DNA of 64,000 nucleotides, from assembly GCA_900541795.1 (NCBI GenBank), contig UQLC01000008.1, positions 1 to 64,000 of the forward strand. Reading direction: 5' to 3'. A model generated the notes under the pieces. The model was not told the origin of the DNA, did not search any database, and saw nothing but the letters and a program-made list of their open reading frames with translations. This DNA is from an uncultured Collinsella sp. (lineage in GTDB: Bacteria; Actinomycetota; Coriobacteriia; Coriobacteriales; Coriobacteriaceae). This document shows, piece after piece, positions 8,733 through 19,402 of the stretch; within the stretch, counting starts at the first letter, position 1, and each line of letters starts with the position of its first letter. The position numbers and the translations under genes are program-made.

Positions 8733-9980
8733 ATGGAACAGAGAGTTGCAATCACCGGTATCGGTGCCGTGTCGCCGCTCGGCAACACCGCGCTTGCCAC
8801 CTGGGCGGCAATGTGTGCTGGCACGTGCGGCATCGGCCCGATCACGCACTTCGATACCGATGCGTTTGCCGTCAAGGTGGCAGCCGAGGTCAAGGGCTTT
8901 GACAGCAACGAGTACTTTGGCAAGCGTGACGCCAAGCATCTCGACCCCTGCGTTCAGTTTGCGATGGCGGCTTCGGACGAAGCCATGCACGATGCGGGCT
9001 TTGATGTCGAAGGCGCCATCGATCGCGAGCGCCTGGGCGTCTACGTGGGCTCGGGCGTGGGCGGCATGACGACGCTCGTCGACAACGTCCATACGATTGC
9101 CGAACGTGGGCCCCGCCGCGCATCGCCCTATATGATCGCGATGATGATCCCCAACATGGCATCGGGCAATATCGCAATCCGCCACAAGGCAAAGGGCCCG
9201 ACCCTGCCCGTGGTGACCGCGTGCGCAACCTCGGCCCATGCGGTGGGCGAGGCGTTCCGCGCCATCAAGCACGGCTATGCCGACGCGATCCTCGCGGGCG
9301 GCGCCGAGGCTGCAATTATCCCCGATGCCGTTGCGGGCTTTACGTCCTGCCGCGCATTGACCACCAACCCCGATCCCGCGACGGCCTGCCGTCCGTTCGA
9401 TGCAGACCGCGACGGCTTTGTGATGGGCGAGGGCGCCTGCGTGCTGGTACTCGAGAGCATGGAACATGCGCAGGCGCGCGGTGCGCACATTTATGCCGAG
9501 GTCGTGGGCTACGGCAACACCGATGATGCCTATCACATCACGAGTCCTGATCCCGAGGCTGCCGGCATTGCCCGCGCGATATCGCTGGCGGTGACCGAGG
9601 GCGACGTCAAGCCTTCCGAGGGTCTCTACATCAATGCCCACGGCACATCGACCAAGCTCAACGATTCGTCCGAGACGACGGGCATTAAGCGTGCGCTCGG
9701 CGAGGACGCGGCGCGCGCCGCGCACGTCTCGTCGACTAAGTCGATGACCGGCCACATGATCGGTGCCACGGGCGCCATCGAGGTCATGGCCTGCGCCATG
9801 GCGCTCGAGCAGGGCGTGGTGCCGCCGACCATTAACTACCACACGCCCGATCCCGCCTGCGATCTTGACTACACGCCCAATCGCGCGGTTCGCGCTGACC
9901 TTACCTGGGCGCTTTCGACCAACCTGGGCTTTGGCGGACACAACGCCGCCATCGCGCTGCGTAGATATACGAGGAGCTAG
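8733..9980 (+). CDS. fabF: 3-oxoacyl-[ACP] synthase II
   Basis: FabF elongates acyl-ACP with malonyl-ACP. The product (about 415 residues) carries the active-site Cys in VTACATSAH, the first His in NAHGTSTKLND and the second in STKSMTGHMIGATG. Two adjacent ATGs (8730, 8733) follow GAGGAG; the second gives better spacing. It lies between fabG and accB. Confidence 0.94.
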   Translation: MEQRVAITGIGAVSPLGNTALATWAAMCAGTCGIGPITHFDTDAFAVKVAAEVKGFDSNEYFGKRDAKHLDPCVQFAMAASDEAMHDAGFDVEGAIDRERLGVYVGSGVGGMTTLVDNVHTIAERGPRRASPYMIAMMIPNMASGNIAIRHKAKGPTLPVVTACATSAHAVGEAFRAIKHGYADAILAGGAEAAIIPDAVAGFTSCRALTTNPDPATACRPFDADRDGFVMGEGACVLVLESMEHAQARGAHIYAEVVGYGNTDDAYHITSPDPEAAGIARAISLAVTEGDVKPSEGLYINAHGTSTKLNDSSETTGIKRALGEDAARAAHVSSTKSMTGHMIGATGAIEVMACAMALEQGVVPPTINYHTPDPACDLDYTPNRAVRADLTWALSTNLGFGGHNAAIALRRYTRS

Positions 9981-9983
9981 AGC

Positions 9984-10457
9984 ATGGATTCCAAAAGACT
10001 TGCCGAGATAGCCGATGTTATGGAGGACCGCGGCCTCACGCGCGTACGCGTTGAGGAGCCCGATGGCACCGCGGTCGAACTCGAGCGCGCGAGCGCCGCA
10101 CAGCCGGTTGCCGTGCCCATGCCCATGCCGAGCGCTATGGCCGCTCCAGTTGCAGCTCCCACAGTCGCGCCTGCCGCACCGGAGCCCGCCGCGCAGACAC
10201 CTGCCGCCGCACCGGAGCCCAAGGGCACCGAGGTGACCGCTCCCATGGTCGGCGTTTTCTATGCTGCCCCGGCGCCGGGCGACGAGCCGTTTGTGCACGT
10301 GGGCTCTAAGGTCAAGGCCGGCGAGACGCTCTGCATCATCGAGGCCATGAAGGTTCTCAACGAGGTAACGGCAGAGGCAGACGGCGAGGTGCTCGAGATC
10401 TGCGTGGCCGACGGCGACCTCGTGGAGTTTGGCAGTTGCCTTATGAGGATCGGATAG
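9984..10457 (+). CDS. accB: Biotin carboxyl carrier protein of acetyl-CoA carboxylase
   Basis: AccB carries the biotin that moves CO2 between carboxylase and transferase. In this 157-residue protein, a Pro/Ala-rich linker (about residues 40-80) precedes the biotinyl domain. The domain has the biotinylated Lys in IIEAMKVLNEV (about residue 124). It begins 3 bp after fabF and is the presumed substrate of the divergent birA product. Confidence 0.95.
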   Translation: MDSKRLAEIADVMEDRGLTRVRVEEPDGTAVELERASAAQPVAVPMPMPSAMAAPVAAPTVAPAAPEPAAQTPAAAPEPKGTEVTAPMVGVFYAAPAPGDEPFVHVGSKVKAGETLCIIEAMKVLNEVTAEADGEVLEICVADGDLVEFGSCLMRIG

Positions 10458-10466
10458 GTGATATCC

Positions 10467-10889
10467 ATGAACAAAGAAGAGCTTAAGGAACTGTTGCCGC
10501 ATCGCGAACCGATGCTTTTGCTCGACGAGGCCGAGCTGGTGGGCGACGAGGCCCACGGCAAGATCACGATTACGGGCGACGAGTACTTTTTGCAGGGGCA
10601 TTTTCCGGGAAACCCGGTGGTCCCCGGCGTGATTCAGTGCGAGATGCTCGCCCAAAACTGTTGCGTGCTGCTGATGGGCGATGAGGAAGCGCGCGGCGCG
10701 ACGCCGTTCTACACGAGTCTGGACAAGGTGCGCTTTAAGCGTCCGGTGCGCCCGGGCGACACGGTTGATCTGGTGTGCACCATCACGCGTGCGCGCGGGC
10801 CGTTCCGCTTTGCGACGGGTACTGCGAGCGTCAACGGTGAGGTTTGCTGCCGCGCCGATATGTCTTTTGCACTCATGCACGAAAGTTAA
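10467..10889 (+). CDS. fabZ: 3-hydroxyacyl-[ACP] dehydratase
   Basis: FabZ dehydrates 3-hydroxyacyl-ACP. The 140-residue hot-dog fold protein has LLPHREPMLLLDE at the start and the catalytic GHFPGNPVVPGV helix with His and, 14 residues later, Glu in QCEMLAQ. A GTG at 10458, abutting accB, is an alternative start; the ATG at 10467 is preferred from family alignment. accC starts 10 bp downstream. Confidence 0.94.
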   Translation: MNKEELKELLPHREPMLLLDEAELVGDEAHGKITITGDEYFLQGHFPGNPVVPGVIQCEMLAQNCCVLLMGDEEARGATPFYTSLDKVRFKRPVRPGDTVDLVCTITRARGPFRFATGTASVNGEVCCRADMSFALMHES

Positions 10890-10899
10890 GGAAGGCTTC

Positions 10900-12229
<1,330 letters not shown>

Positions 12230-12243
<14 letters not shown>

Positions 12244-13954
12244 AAAAGCGAAGACGGTCAATGTCCTTGAGGGGCCGATAACCGAGTCGTGCGCCGAGTT
12301 TCCCGCACGCCACGTGTTTATCAAGTGCCCGGAGTGCCGCCGTGTGATCGATGAGGCACGCCTGCACGACAACCTCGAGGTCTGCCCTCGTTGCGGCAAA
12401 CACTTTCGCGTGAGCGGTCGCGCGCGCATGCGCATGACGGTCGACGAGGGCACGTTTGAGGAATGGGATGCCAATCTGGCGTCGGAGGACTTCCTCTCGT
12501 TTCCCGGCTATGCCGACAAGCTTAAGAGCGTGTGCGAGCGTTCGGGCGAGCGCGACGCCGTTGTGTGCGGCAGGGGCAAAATCTGCGGTTGCGATACCGC
12601 GCTCTTCTTTATGGACGCCAACTTTATGATGGGCTCGATGGGTTCCGTGGTGGGCGAGAAGATCTGTCGCACATTTGAGCGAGCGACCGAGCTTGGATTG
12701 CCAGTTGTCGGCTTTACCGTTTCGGGCGGTGCACGCATGCAAGAGGGCGTGACATCGCTTATGCAGATGGCCAAGATTTCTGCGGCGGTTAGGCGCCATA
12801 GCGAGGTGGGCGGCCTGTATATCACGGTGCTCACTGATCCCACGACCGGAGGCGTAACCGCGAGCTTTGCCATGGAGGGCGATATTATCCTGGCCGAGCC
12901 CGATGCCCTGACGGCATTTGCCGGCCCGCGCGTAATCGAGCAGAACATGCACAAGCGCCTGCCCAAGGGATTCCAGCGCTCCGAGTTTTTGCTGGAGCAC
13001 GGCTTTTGCGATGCCGTTGTTCCGCGTGGCGAGATTGCGCTCACGGTAGGCGAGCTGCTGGCACTGCACGAAGGGCACGCGCCCGGCCTGGGGGCACCGC
13101 ATGAGATCGTGCATACAGGGCGCCGCGGCAAGAAGCTGGGACATCTGTTTAAGCGCACGGCCGCGCCAAAAACGGCACTCGAGATTGTCAAGCAGACCCG
13201 CTCGGCAGATCGCGCCACGGCGGGCGAGATGATCTCGCTGGGCTTGGATGGATTTGTGGAGCTGCACGGCGACCGTTACTTTGGCGACGACGCCGCTGCG
13301 GTGGCTGGCATTGGCTGGAAGGACGGGCGACCCGTGACGGTTATCGCCATCGAGCGCGGCACCACGACCAAAGAGCGCATGCGTCGCAACTTTGGTATGG
13401 CACATCCCGAGGGCTACCGCAAAGCGCGTCGCCTTATGCGCCAGGCCGAAAAGTTTGGTCGACCGGTTCTGTGCCTGGTCGATACTTCGGGCGCGTTTTG
13501 CGGCATCGGTGCCGAGGAACGCGGCCAGGGTGAGGCGATTGCCCAGAACCTCATGGAGATGAGCGGCCTTAAGACGCCGATTGTCTCGGTGGTGACAGGC
13601 GAGGGCGGCTCTGGTGGCGCGCTGGCGCTGTCCGTGGCCGACCGCATCCTGATGCTCTCGAGCTCGGCCTATTCGGTCGTGAGCCCCGAGGCCTGTGCAT
13701 CGATCCTGTGGAAGGATACCGAGCGCGCGAATGAGGCCGCCGAGGCGCTGAAGCTCACGGCTCCCGACCTGTTGGCGCTCGGCATCATCGACGGCATTGT
13801 TGACGATAGGGGCCTGTCGCATGAGGAGATCGCCGGTGCCGTCATGTCCTCGGCATTTGATGCCTTCGATACGCTTGGGCGTCTCGACGACGCGACTCTC
13901 ACAAACCTCCGCTACCAAAAGTACCGCGCAATCGGTCAGTACCGCACGATGTGA
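12230..13954 (+). CDS. accDA: Fused acetyl-CoA carboxylase carboxyltransferase beta-alpha subunits
   Basis: The carboxyltransferase moves CO2 from biotin to acetyl-CoA. One 574-residue chain joins AccD (about 1-285), with its zinc ribbon CPEC...CPRC near residues 33-55 and the VSGGARMQEG crotonase motif, to AccA (about 300-574), with ELHGDRYFGDD, LVDTSGAFCG and GEGGSGGALAL. In E. coli these are two proteins. Fusion is seen in some Gram-positive lineages. The start (ATG 12230 or 12236) overlaps accC, indicating coupled translation. Confidence 0.93.
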
Positions 13955-13970
13955 CAAAGGGACAGCCCGC

Positions 13971-15209
13971 ATGTCATATTGGGAAAGGCGTTCCATGCTA
14001 CAAGTTTCTAACACCTCGTTTACAACGTCGGTTTCATCAAACGCCATGGCCGTGGTGGACTATCTGTCCAAAAGCATGATGTCGGCGCTGCCGTTTATTG
14101 TCTGCGCGGCGTTGTTCCGCACCGTCGCCGTCATTATGGGCGAAGGCATGCTGGGCCTGTGGTCTGCCGATTCCGATATCTATCGCCTGTTCTACAGTTG
14201 GCTCTATAACGCCGGCTACTACTTTTTGCCCATTTATCTTGGTTGGGCGGCCGCCCGCCAGCTCGGTTGCTCGGAGCAGCTGGGCATGATGCTGGGCGGC
14301 GTATTGATTGCACCCGATTTACTCAAGCTTGTCGATGCCGCATCGACGACGGGGGCATCGATGACTTCCGTGTATGGTCTGCTTCCTGCGCCGGTCAACG
14401 ATTACACGACGACTGTTATTCCGGTTCTCATCTCGGTGCCCGTGCTATGGCGAGTGGAGTGTTTCTTTAAGCGCGTTATCCCTAAGGCCGTGGCGTTTTC
14501 GTTTGTTCCGTTTACAACCATGCTTGTCATGGTTCCGGTTTCGCTGTGTATCACGGCGCCGGCGGGCAGCTATCTGGGCATGCTGTTGGGCCAGCTTATG
14601 TTTATGCTTGGCAATTCCGGTGGCATCGTGTCGCTGCTCACGCTCATGGGGCTTGCCGCGGGTTGGGAGTTTCTTAAGATTGCAGGCGTCAGCAACGTTG
14701 TCCTATCGCTTGCCTATGCTCAGTTTATGAGTGTGGGAACGGATTCGTGCATCCTGATCGCCGCGACGATGGCGACGTTCGCCGTTTGGGGCATGCCCTT
14801 TGGCGCGTCGCTCCGCGTTGCGGATAAGGACGAGAAGGCACTCATGCTGGGCTATTCAATCTCGGGTATTCTTGGCGGCGTAAGCGAGCCGGCGCTGTAC
14901 GGTTGCGGCTTTAAATATGGCAGGTGCCTGACGTGCATGGCCATTGGCGGCGCCGTCGGAGGCCTTGTTGCGGCCGTGGGCCACGTTACGGCCTATACCA
15001 TCGGCATGACGAATGTCCTTATGGTCATTGGCTTTGCCACGGGCGGCATCTCGAACCTGCTGTGGTGCTGCGTTGCCGGCGGTGTGGCATTTGCGGTGTC
15101 TGCGGCGCTGAGCTACTGCTTTGGCGTGGTGCCGGCGCAGGGGCAGGCGACAGGGGACGAAGCCGATTTGCCCGAAACCTCGAAGAGCGTGGCCGAAGTA
15201 AGCGCGTGA
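13971..15209 (+). CDS. PTS EIIC-like membrane protein, stand-alone
   Basis: The product (about 412 residues) is very hydrophobic, with roughly ten membrane segments. It contains GGVSEPALYG (about residue 305), the signature loop of EIIC domains of the glucose/sucrose/beta-glucoside PTS family. No EIIA or EIIB domain is attached, and none is encoded next to it. It lies 16 bp after accDA and may be co-transcribed. A second ATG at 13995 behind GGAAAGG is an equally good start. The substrate cannot be read from the sequence; a sugar or other small solute is likely. Confidence 0.7.
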   Translation: MSYWERRSMLQVSNTSFTTSVSSNAMAVVDYLSKSMMSALPFIVCAALFRTVAVIMGEGMLGLWSADSDIYRLFYSWLYNAGYYFLPIYLGWAAARQLGCSEQLGMMLGGVLIAPDLLKLVDAASTTGASMTSVYGLLPAPVNDYTTTVIPVLISVPVLWRVECFFKRVIPKAVAFSFVPFTTMLVMVPVSLCITAPAGSYLGMLLGQLMFMLGNSGGIVSLLTLMGLAAGWEFLKIAGVSNVVLSLAYAQFMSVGTDSCILIAATMATFAVWGMPFGASLRVADKDEKALMLGYSISGILGGVSEPALYGCGFKYGRCLTCMAIGGAVGGLVAAVGHVTAYTIGMTNVLMVIGFATGGISNLLWCCVAGGVAFAVSAALSYCFGVVPAQGQATGDEADLPETSKSVAEVSA

Positions 15210-15247
15210 ACCTGTGCGACACAAGGACGATTCCTTTGTCATATTCC

Positions 15248-15285
15248 AAGGTCGTGGCCCGTGTGGGTTGCGGCCTTTTTGTATC
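15248..15285 (+). terminator. Probable terminator after the fab operon
   Basis: AAGGTCG pairs imperfectly with GCGGCCTT around a GC-rich loop and is followed by TTTTTG. It is the only stem-loop with a T run between the EIIC gene and the next gene. Confidence 0.5.
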
Positions 15286-15305
15286 TGGGGGACAAAGTGG
15301 CTACA
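15277..15305 (+). promoter_or_regulatory. Candidate promoter of the CDF transporter gene
   Basis: TTGTAT, 17 bases, then TACACT lies about 55-85 bp upstream of the next start codon, right after the terminator T run. The boxes match consensus only moderately. Confidence 0.35.
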
Positions 15306-15360
15306 CTACAATCCGTTTGAGCAATAGATATATAGGTAAGTACCGTGGGGGCGGATGTAG

Positions 15361-16515
15361 ATGGTCGAGTGGATTGTTAAGCGTGCGCAGGGCGACCGTG
15401 CGCGCGTGGGCACGTTGACGGGCGTGGTGTGTATTCTCGCCAATGTGGCACTATGCGCTGCGAAGGGCGTAATTGGCGTGCTGTCGGGATCGGTTTCGAT
15501 CGTGGCAGATGCCATGAACAACCTGTCCGATGCCAGCTCGAATATCGTGAGCGTGCTGGGTTTTAAGCTGGCGAGCAAGCCCGCCGACCCCGAGCATCCA
15601 TACGGCCATGGTCGCTACGAGTACCTCTCGGGTCTTGTCGTGGCGGCGCTCGTGCTTCTCATTGGCCTTGAACTGGTGAAGTCCTCGTTTGAGCGCATCA
15701 TCCACCCCGAACCTGTCGAGTTCTCGCTTGCCCTGGTGGCAGTCCTGGCGCTTTCGATGGTTGTTAAGCTGTGGATGGCGGCGCTCAATCAAAAGCTCGG
15801 CGACCGTATCGAGTCCGAGACACTGCATGCGACCGCGCAGGATTCCAAGAACGATGTTCTTGCCACGGGCGCCGTGCTGGCGTGCGCAATTGTTTCGCAG
15901 GTGACGCACATCAATCTTGACGCATGGGTCGGCCTTGCCGTTGGCGCCTATATTGGCTGGAGCGGCTTTGAACTTATTCAAGATACGGTGAGCCCGCTTT
16001 TGGGTCAGTCGCCCGATCCTAAGCTGGTCAAGCACATTCGAGACAAGATCATGAGCTATCCCGGCGTTTTGGGCGTTCACGATCTGATGGTTCACGACTA
16101 TGGCCCGGGCAGGAAGTTTGCAAGTGCGCATGCCGAGATGGCGGCCGAGGCCAGCCCGCTGGAAAGTCACGACACACTCGATAACATCGAGCAGTCGTTT
16201 AGGAACGAGGACGGCATGATCGTCACGCTCCATTACGATCCCATCGTGACCGACGATCCAAAGGTGGCGAGCATGCGCCTGCGCATCAACGCAATGGCTC
16301 AGGAGATCGATAGCCGCCTCTCGATTCATGACCTACGCTGTGTGCCGGGCCCTACGCACACCAATGTGATTTTTGACTGCGTGCGACCCTCGGATCTGCA
16401 GATGAGTGCCGAAGACTTAAAGCACGCGCTGGCACAACGGGTCGAATCGGAATATCCCAAGTCGATTGCCAAGATTACGATCGACGAGGACTACGTAGGG
16501 CATACCCACGAGTAA
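15361..16515 (+). CDS. Cation diffusion facilitator family metal transporter
   Basis: This proton-coupled divalent metal exporter (Zn, Fe, Mn or Co) has 384 residues. The N-terminal membrane domain has about six segments and the paired metal-site motifs DAMNNLSDASSN and HATAQDSKNDV, both with two acidic residues spaced four apart. The cytosolic C-terminal part (from about residue 215) is longer than in small CDF proteins. The metal cannot be told from sequence alone. It sits alone between the EIIC gene and a phosphatase. Confidence 0.88.
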   Translation: MVEWIVKRAQGDRARVGTLTGVVCILANVALCAAKGVIGVLSGSVSIVADAMNNLSDASSNIVSVLGFKLASKPADPEHPYGHGRYEYLSGLVVAALVLLIGLELVKSSFERIIHPEPVEFSLALVAVLALSMVVKLWMAALNQKLGDRIESETLHATAQDSKNDVLATGAVLACAIVSQVTHINLDAWVGLAVGAYIGWSGFELIQDTVSPLLGQSPDPKLVKHIRDKIMSYPGVLGVHDLMVHDYGPGRKFASAHAEMAAEASPLESHDTLDNIEQSFRNEDGMIVTLHYDPIVTDDPKVASMRLRINAMAQEIDSRLSIHDLRCVPGPTHTNVIFDCVRPSDLQMSAEDLKHALAQRVESEYPKSIAKITIDEDYVGHTHE

Positions 16516-16554
16516 GGCTGTGCCGGCAAAGCAAGTTATACAGAAGGGGAGAGC

Positions 16555-17181
16555 ATGAAGCGCCTATACCTACTCCGCCACGGCCAGACGGAATTCAACG
16601 TCAAAAAGCTGGTCCAGGGCCGCTGCGATTCACCGCTGACCGACCTGGGCCGCAAACAAGCGGGAATGGCAGCCGCATGGCTCAAGAGCCACGACGTTGT
16701 CCCCGACAAAGTGGTCTCTTCGCCCTTAGGCCGAGCCATGGACACGGCTCAGCTCGTCGCAACCGAACTCCTTGGCCCGGACGCAGCAGTCGAGCCCTGC
16801 GAAGGCATCATCGAACGCTGCTACGGCACCTTCGAGGAAGGTCCCCACGATGCCCTTCCCACCGACGTCTGGGATCCGGGCGAGGATTTGGTCCCCTTCG
16901 GAGGAGAAGGAAGCCGCGCACTGCAAGAACGCATGGTAGGCACCCTCACTAATCTCATGGACTTCGAGGGCATCGAAGCCCTCCTAGCAGTAAGCCACGG
17001 CAGCGCCAGCCGCCAATTCATCAAGGCTGCAGCCCCAGAGGGCTTTGAGCTCCCAACAAAACTCCCCAACTGCGCCATCATGATCTTCGATTTCGATGAG
17101 GCAAAGCCACAAGCAGAAGGCGAGCCAATGCAATGCAAGTTCACCCTCCAGCAAATAGTGGACCCCCAACAAAGTCATTAG
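16555..17181 (+). CDS. Histidine phosphatase family protein (phosphoglycerate mutase-like)
   Basis: The 208-residue product has the catalytic LRHGQTEFN (residues 7-15), the arginine in GRCDSPLTDLG and the second histidine in AVSHGSASRQF, the signature of the branch-1 histidine phosphatases. The substrate could be a sugar phosphate, nucleotide or cofactor phosphate. It starts 39 bp after the CDF gene behind GGGGAGAGC. Its codons contain more A-ending triplets than neighbouring genes. Confidence 0.85.
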   Translation: MKRLYLLRHGQTEFNVKKLVQGRCDSPLTDLGRKQAGMAAAWLKSHDVVPDKVVSSPLGRAMDTAQLVATELLGPDAAVEPCEGIIERCYGTFEEGPHDALPTDVWDPGEDLVPFGGEGSRALQERMVGTLTNLMDFEGIEALLAVSHGSASRQFIKAAAPEGFELPTKLPNCAIMIFDFDEAKPQAEGEPMQCKFTLQQIVDPQQSH

Positions 17182-17210
17182 CCTGAGCGAGCAAGGTTTA
17201 GCAGGCATCA

Positions 17211-17389
17211 ACGTGGCGTTCCCAGTGTGCGGCGGAGGGGGGCGGGCCTGAGACATATTAAGGTTGTCGCGAGTTCCGCACGAACAGGAGAGCACTTAAT
17301 GTGCTCTCCGTCGTGAGCAGGACTGTAGAGCAGCAACCTTAATATGTCTCAGGCCCGCCCCCTCCGCCGCACACTGGGAACGTGCCACG
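17211..17389. repeat. Long hairpin element (copy 2, complete)
   Basis: Inverted arms of about 54 bp (17211-17266 and 17334-17389) pair almost perfectly, with about three unpaired bases. They enclose a 67-base core holding a smaller palindrome (GGAGAGCAC, TTAAT, GTGCTCTCC), helix CACGA/TCGTG around it, and the tail GGACTGTAGAGCAG. The core is shared with positions 6-58, but the arms are unrelated in sequence. It lies between the phosphatase gene and the rplC promoter. No T run follows, so it is not a simple terminator. Confidence 0.85.
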
Positions 17390-17429
17390 CACTTTACCTG
17401 CGTAAACAATGTGAGTGAAATATGAATCT

Positions 17430-17458
17430 CGATGGATACGCCCGCAGCCGTGTATACT
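17430..17458 (+). promoter_or_regulatory. rplC promoter with shared ribosomal motif
   Basis: ATGGATACGCCCGCA continues into CCGTGTATACT, with the -10 TATACT at 17453-17458. The same layout (ATACGC, 17-18 bases to the TATA box, CGTGTATA) recurs before rplB (19297-19323) and rplE (62711-62738). A leader of about 180 nt precedes rplC. Confidence 0.6.
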
Positions 17459-17641
17459 AAACAGCTGTGTGAAACCAGGGGAGTATTCTGGCTGGACAAA
17501 ATGCCTGCTTAATAGGGTTGTCAGGTAGTCCGGACGCTATACAAGGCTGGGGAGCACGTCGTGTAAGTAGTGGTCCTCTAGGGGCGTACGCTCGGTGGTG
17601 TACGCATTGTCCCAAGACCACGCGAGAGTTGGGATCATATC

Positions 17642-18262
17642 TTGATCAGCATGATTCTCGGCCGCAAGATTGGCATGACCCAGGTTTGGGACGAGGACGA
17701 CAACGTCGTTCCCGTCACGGTCATCCAGGCTGGCCCCTGCGCTGTCTCGCAGGTTAAAACTCAGGCAACCGACGGCTATGATGCCGTCCAGATCGGCTTC
17801 GGCGACATCAAGGCCAAGAACGTGAACAAGCCCATGGCTGGTCACTTCGCCAAGGCTGGCGTCGAGCCTGTCCGCTTCCTTCGTGAGGTCCGCGTCGAGA
17901 ACGGCGAGGAGCACAAGGTCGGCGAGGTCGTCACCGTCGCTGATTTCGCTGATGTCGAGAAGGTCGACGTCATCGGTACCTCCAAGGGTAAGGGCTTCCA
18001 GGGTCGCATCAAGCGCTGGGGTCAGCGCCGCGGTCCTATGACGCATGGTTCTCACTTCCAGCGTCACCCCGGTTCTATCGGTCAGTGCGCCTATCCTGCG
18101 CGCGTCCTCAAGGGCGTCAAGATGGCCGGTCACATGGGTAACGAGCGCGTTACCGTCAAGAACCTTTCCGTTGTCCGCATCGATGCCGAGCAGAACCTCA
18201 TCTTGGTCAAGGGCGCTGTCCCGGGTGCCAAGAATGGTCTCGTCGCCATCCGTATGGCCTAA
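17642..18262 (+). CDS. rplC: 50S ribosomal protein L3
   Basis: L3 is an early-assembly protein near the peptidyl-transferase centre. The 206-residue product has [16 protein letters not shown] at the start and the [19 protein letters not shown] loop (about 118-136). Start choice: a TTG at 17642 gives [11 protein letters not shown], matching the family spacing better than the ATG at 17651, and TTG starts also occur at rpsL and rpsJ here. It opens the rplC-rplX run. Confidence 0.95.
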   Translation: MISMILGRKIGMTQVWDEDDNVVPVTVIQAGPCAVSQVKTQATDGYDAVQIGFGDIKAKNVNKPMAGHFAKAGVEPVRFLREVRVENGEEHKVGEVVTVADFADVEKVDVIGTSKGKGFQGRIKRWGQRRGPMTHGSHFQRHPGSIGQCAYPARVLKGVKMAGHMGNERVTVKNLSVVRIDAEQNLILVKGAVPGAKNGLVAIRMA

Positions 18263-18308
18263 GGGCCCAGCCCATTTAGCCCAGCGTCATACCAAGGAGA
18301 ACACTTAA

Positions 18309-18935
18309 ATGGCAAAGTTTGAAGTAAAGAACAGCGAGGGCAAGAAGGTCGCCGAGGCCGAGCTCGCCGCTGAGGTGTACGGCATCGAGCCGAACATCCA
18401 CGTTATGCACCACATCGTCAAGTGCCAGATGGCCTCTTGGCGTCAGGGCACCCAGTCTGCTAAGGGTCGCTCTGAGGTTTCCGGTGGCGGCAAGAAGCCT
18501 TGGCGTCAGAAGGGCACCGGCCGTGCCCGCCAGGGTTCCATCCGTGCTGCCCAGTGGCGTCACGGTGGCGTTGTCTTCGCCCCCAAGCCCCGTTCCTACG
18601 CTAAGCGTATGAACAACAAGGAGGTCAAGCTGGCTATGCGCTCCGCGCTGTCCGCCAAGCTGGCCGATGGCGAGCTCGTGCTCGTCGACGACTACGGCTT
18701 CGAGAAGCCTTCCACCAAGGCTGCCGTCGCCATGCTCAAGGCCCTCGGTCTTGAGGGCAAGCGTCTGACCATCATCGTTCGCGATGAGGACGTCAACGCC
18801 TACCTGTCGTTCCGCAACATTCCCAAGACGTTCATCATCACTGCCGACGAGGCCAACACCTACGATCTCGTCAACAACAACGCTGTGCTGATGCCCGCCG
18901 ACATCGCCGCTCACTTCGGGGAGGTGCTTGCATAA
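18309..18935 (+). CDS. rplD: 50S ribosomal protein L4
   Basis: L4 lines the exit tunnel and in E. coli also represses the S10 operon. The 208-residue protein has the GGGKKPWRQKGTGRARQGS tunnel loop (about residues 61-79). It starts behind AAGGAGA, 46 bp after rplC, and its stop abuts the rplW start. Confidence 0.96.
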   Translation: MAKFEVKNSEGKKVAEAELAAEVYGIEPNIHVMHHIVKCQMASWRQGTQSAKGRSEVSGGGKKPWRQKGTGRARQGSIRAAQWRHGGVVFAPKPRSYAKRMNNKEVKLAMRSALSAKLADGELVLVDDYGFEKPSTKAAVAMLKALGLEGKRLTIIVRDEDVNAYLSFRNIPKTFIITADEANTYDLVNNNAVLMPADIAAHFGEVLA

Positions 18936-19223
18936 ATGACCGCCCACGAGATCATCATCCGTCCGATCGTGTCCGAGCGTTCCTTCTCCGGCATGGAGCT
19001 GAACAAGTACACGTTCGAGGTCGCCAAGGATGCTAACAAGTATCAGATCAAGGACGCTGTCGAGGAGATCTTCGGCGTCAAGGTCGTTCGCGTGAACACC
19101 CTGACGGTCAAGCCCAAGACCAAGCGCGTGCGCTATGTCGCCGGCAAGACCCGTTCTTGGAAGAAGGCCATCGTCACGCTGGCCGAGGGCGACACCATCG
19201 AGGTCTTTGGCAACCAGGCCTAA
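18936..19223 (+). CDS. rplW: 50S ribosomal protein L23
   Basis: L23 sits at the tunnel exit and docks trigger factor and SRP. The 95-residue product shows IIRPIVSERS near the N-terminus and the loop with KPKTKRVRY. Its ATG follows rplD with no gap, the upstream GGGGAGGTG serving as ribosome site. Confidence 0.95.
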   Translation: MTAHEIIIRPIVSERSFSGMELNKYTFEVAKDANKYQIKDAVEEIFGVKVVRVNTLTVKPKTKRVRYVAGKTRSWKKAIVTLAEGDTIEVFGNQA

Positions 19224-19231
19224 GACTCGCT

Positions 19232-19281
19232 GCTGTTGAGTGAGCTCATGCCTCCCAAATAGGGGAGGCGGGAGCTCAAGG
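19232..19281 (+). promoter_or_regulatory. Stem-loop between rplW and rplB
   Basis: TGAGCTCATGCCTCCC pairs with GGGAGGCGGGAGCTCA around a short loop, followed by AAGGTTTT. It may terminate or attenuate transcription ahead of the internal promoter at 19297-19323. Confidence 0.5.
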
Positions 19282-19296
19282 TTTTGGGCGTATAAA

Positions 19297-19323
19297 ATGG
19301 ACACGCCCGGAACCGTGTATACG
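19297..19323 (+). promoter_or_regulatory. Internal promoter before rplB
   Basis: ATGGACACGCCCGGA then ACCGTGTATACG. It shares 21 of 27 positions with the rplC promoter region at 17432-17458, with the TATA box (19318-19323) at the same spacing. It would give an 80-nt leader before rplB. Confidence 0.55.
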
Positions 19324-19402
19324 TCCGGTGTCATCGCACCCGAGGCAGAACCTCGAATCCCTGTCTGCGATGGCTAACGGATTCCTATTGAAAGGGATTG
19401 TA

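Noticed and set aside
17211..17389. Simple Rho-independent terminator
   Set aside because: The stem is far longer than usual, the loop is conserved and structured, and no T run follows on either strand.
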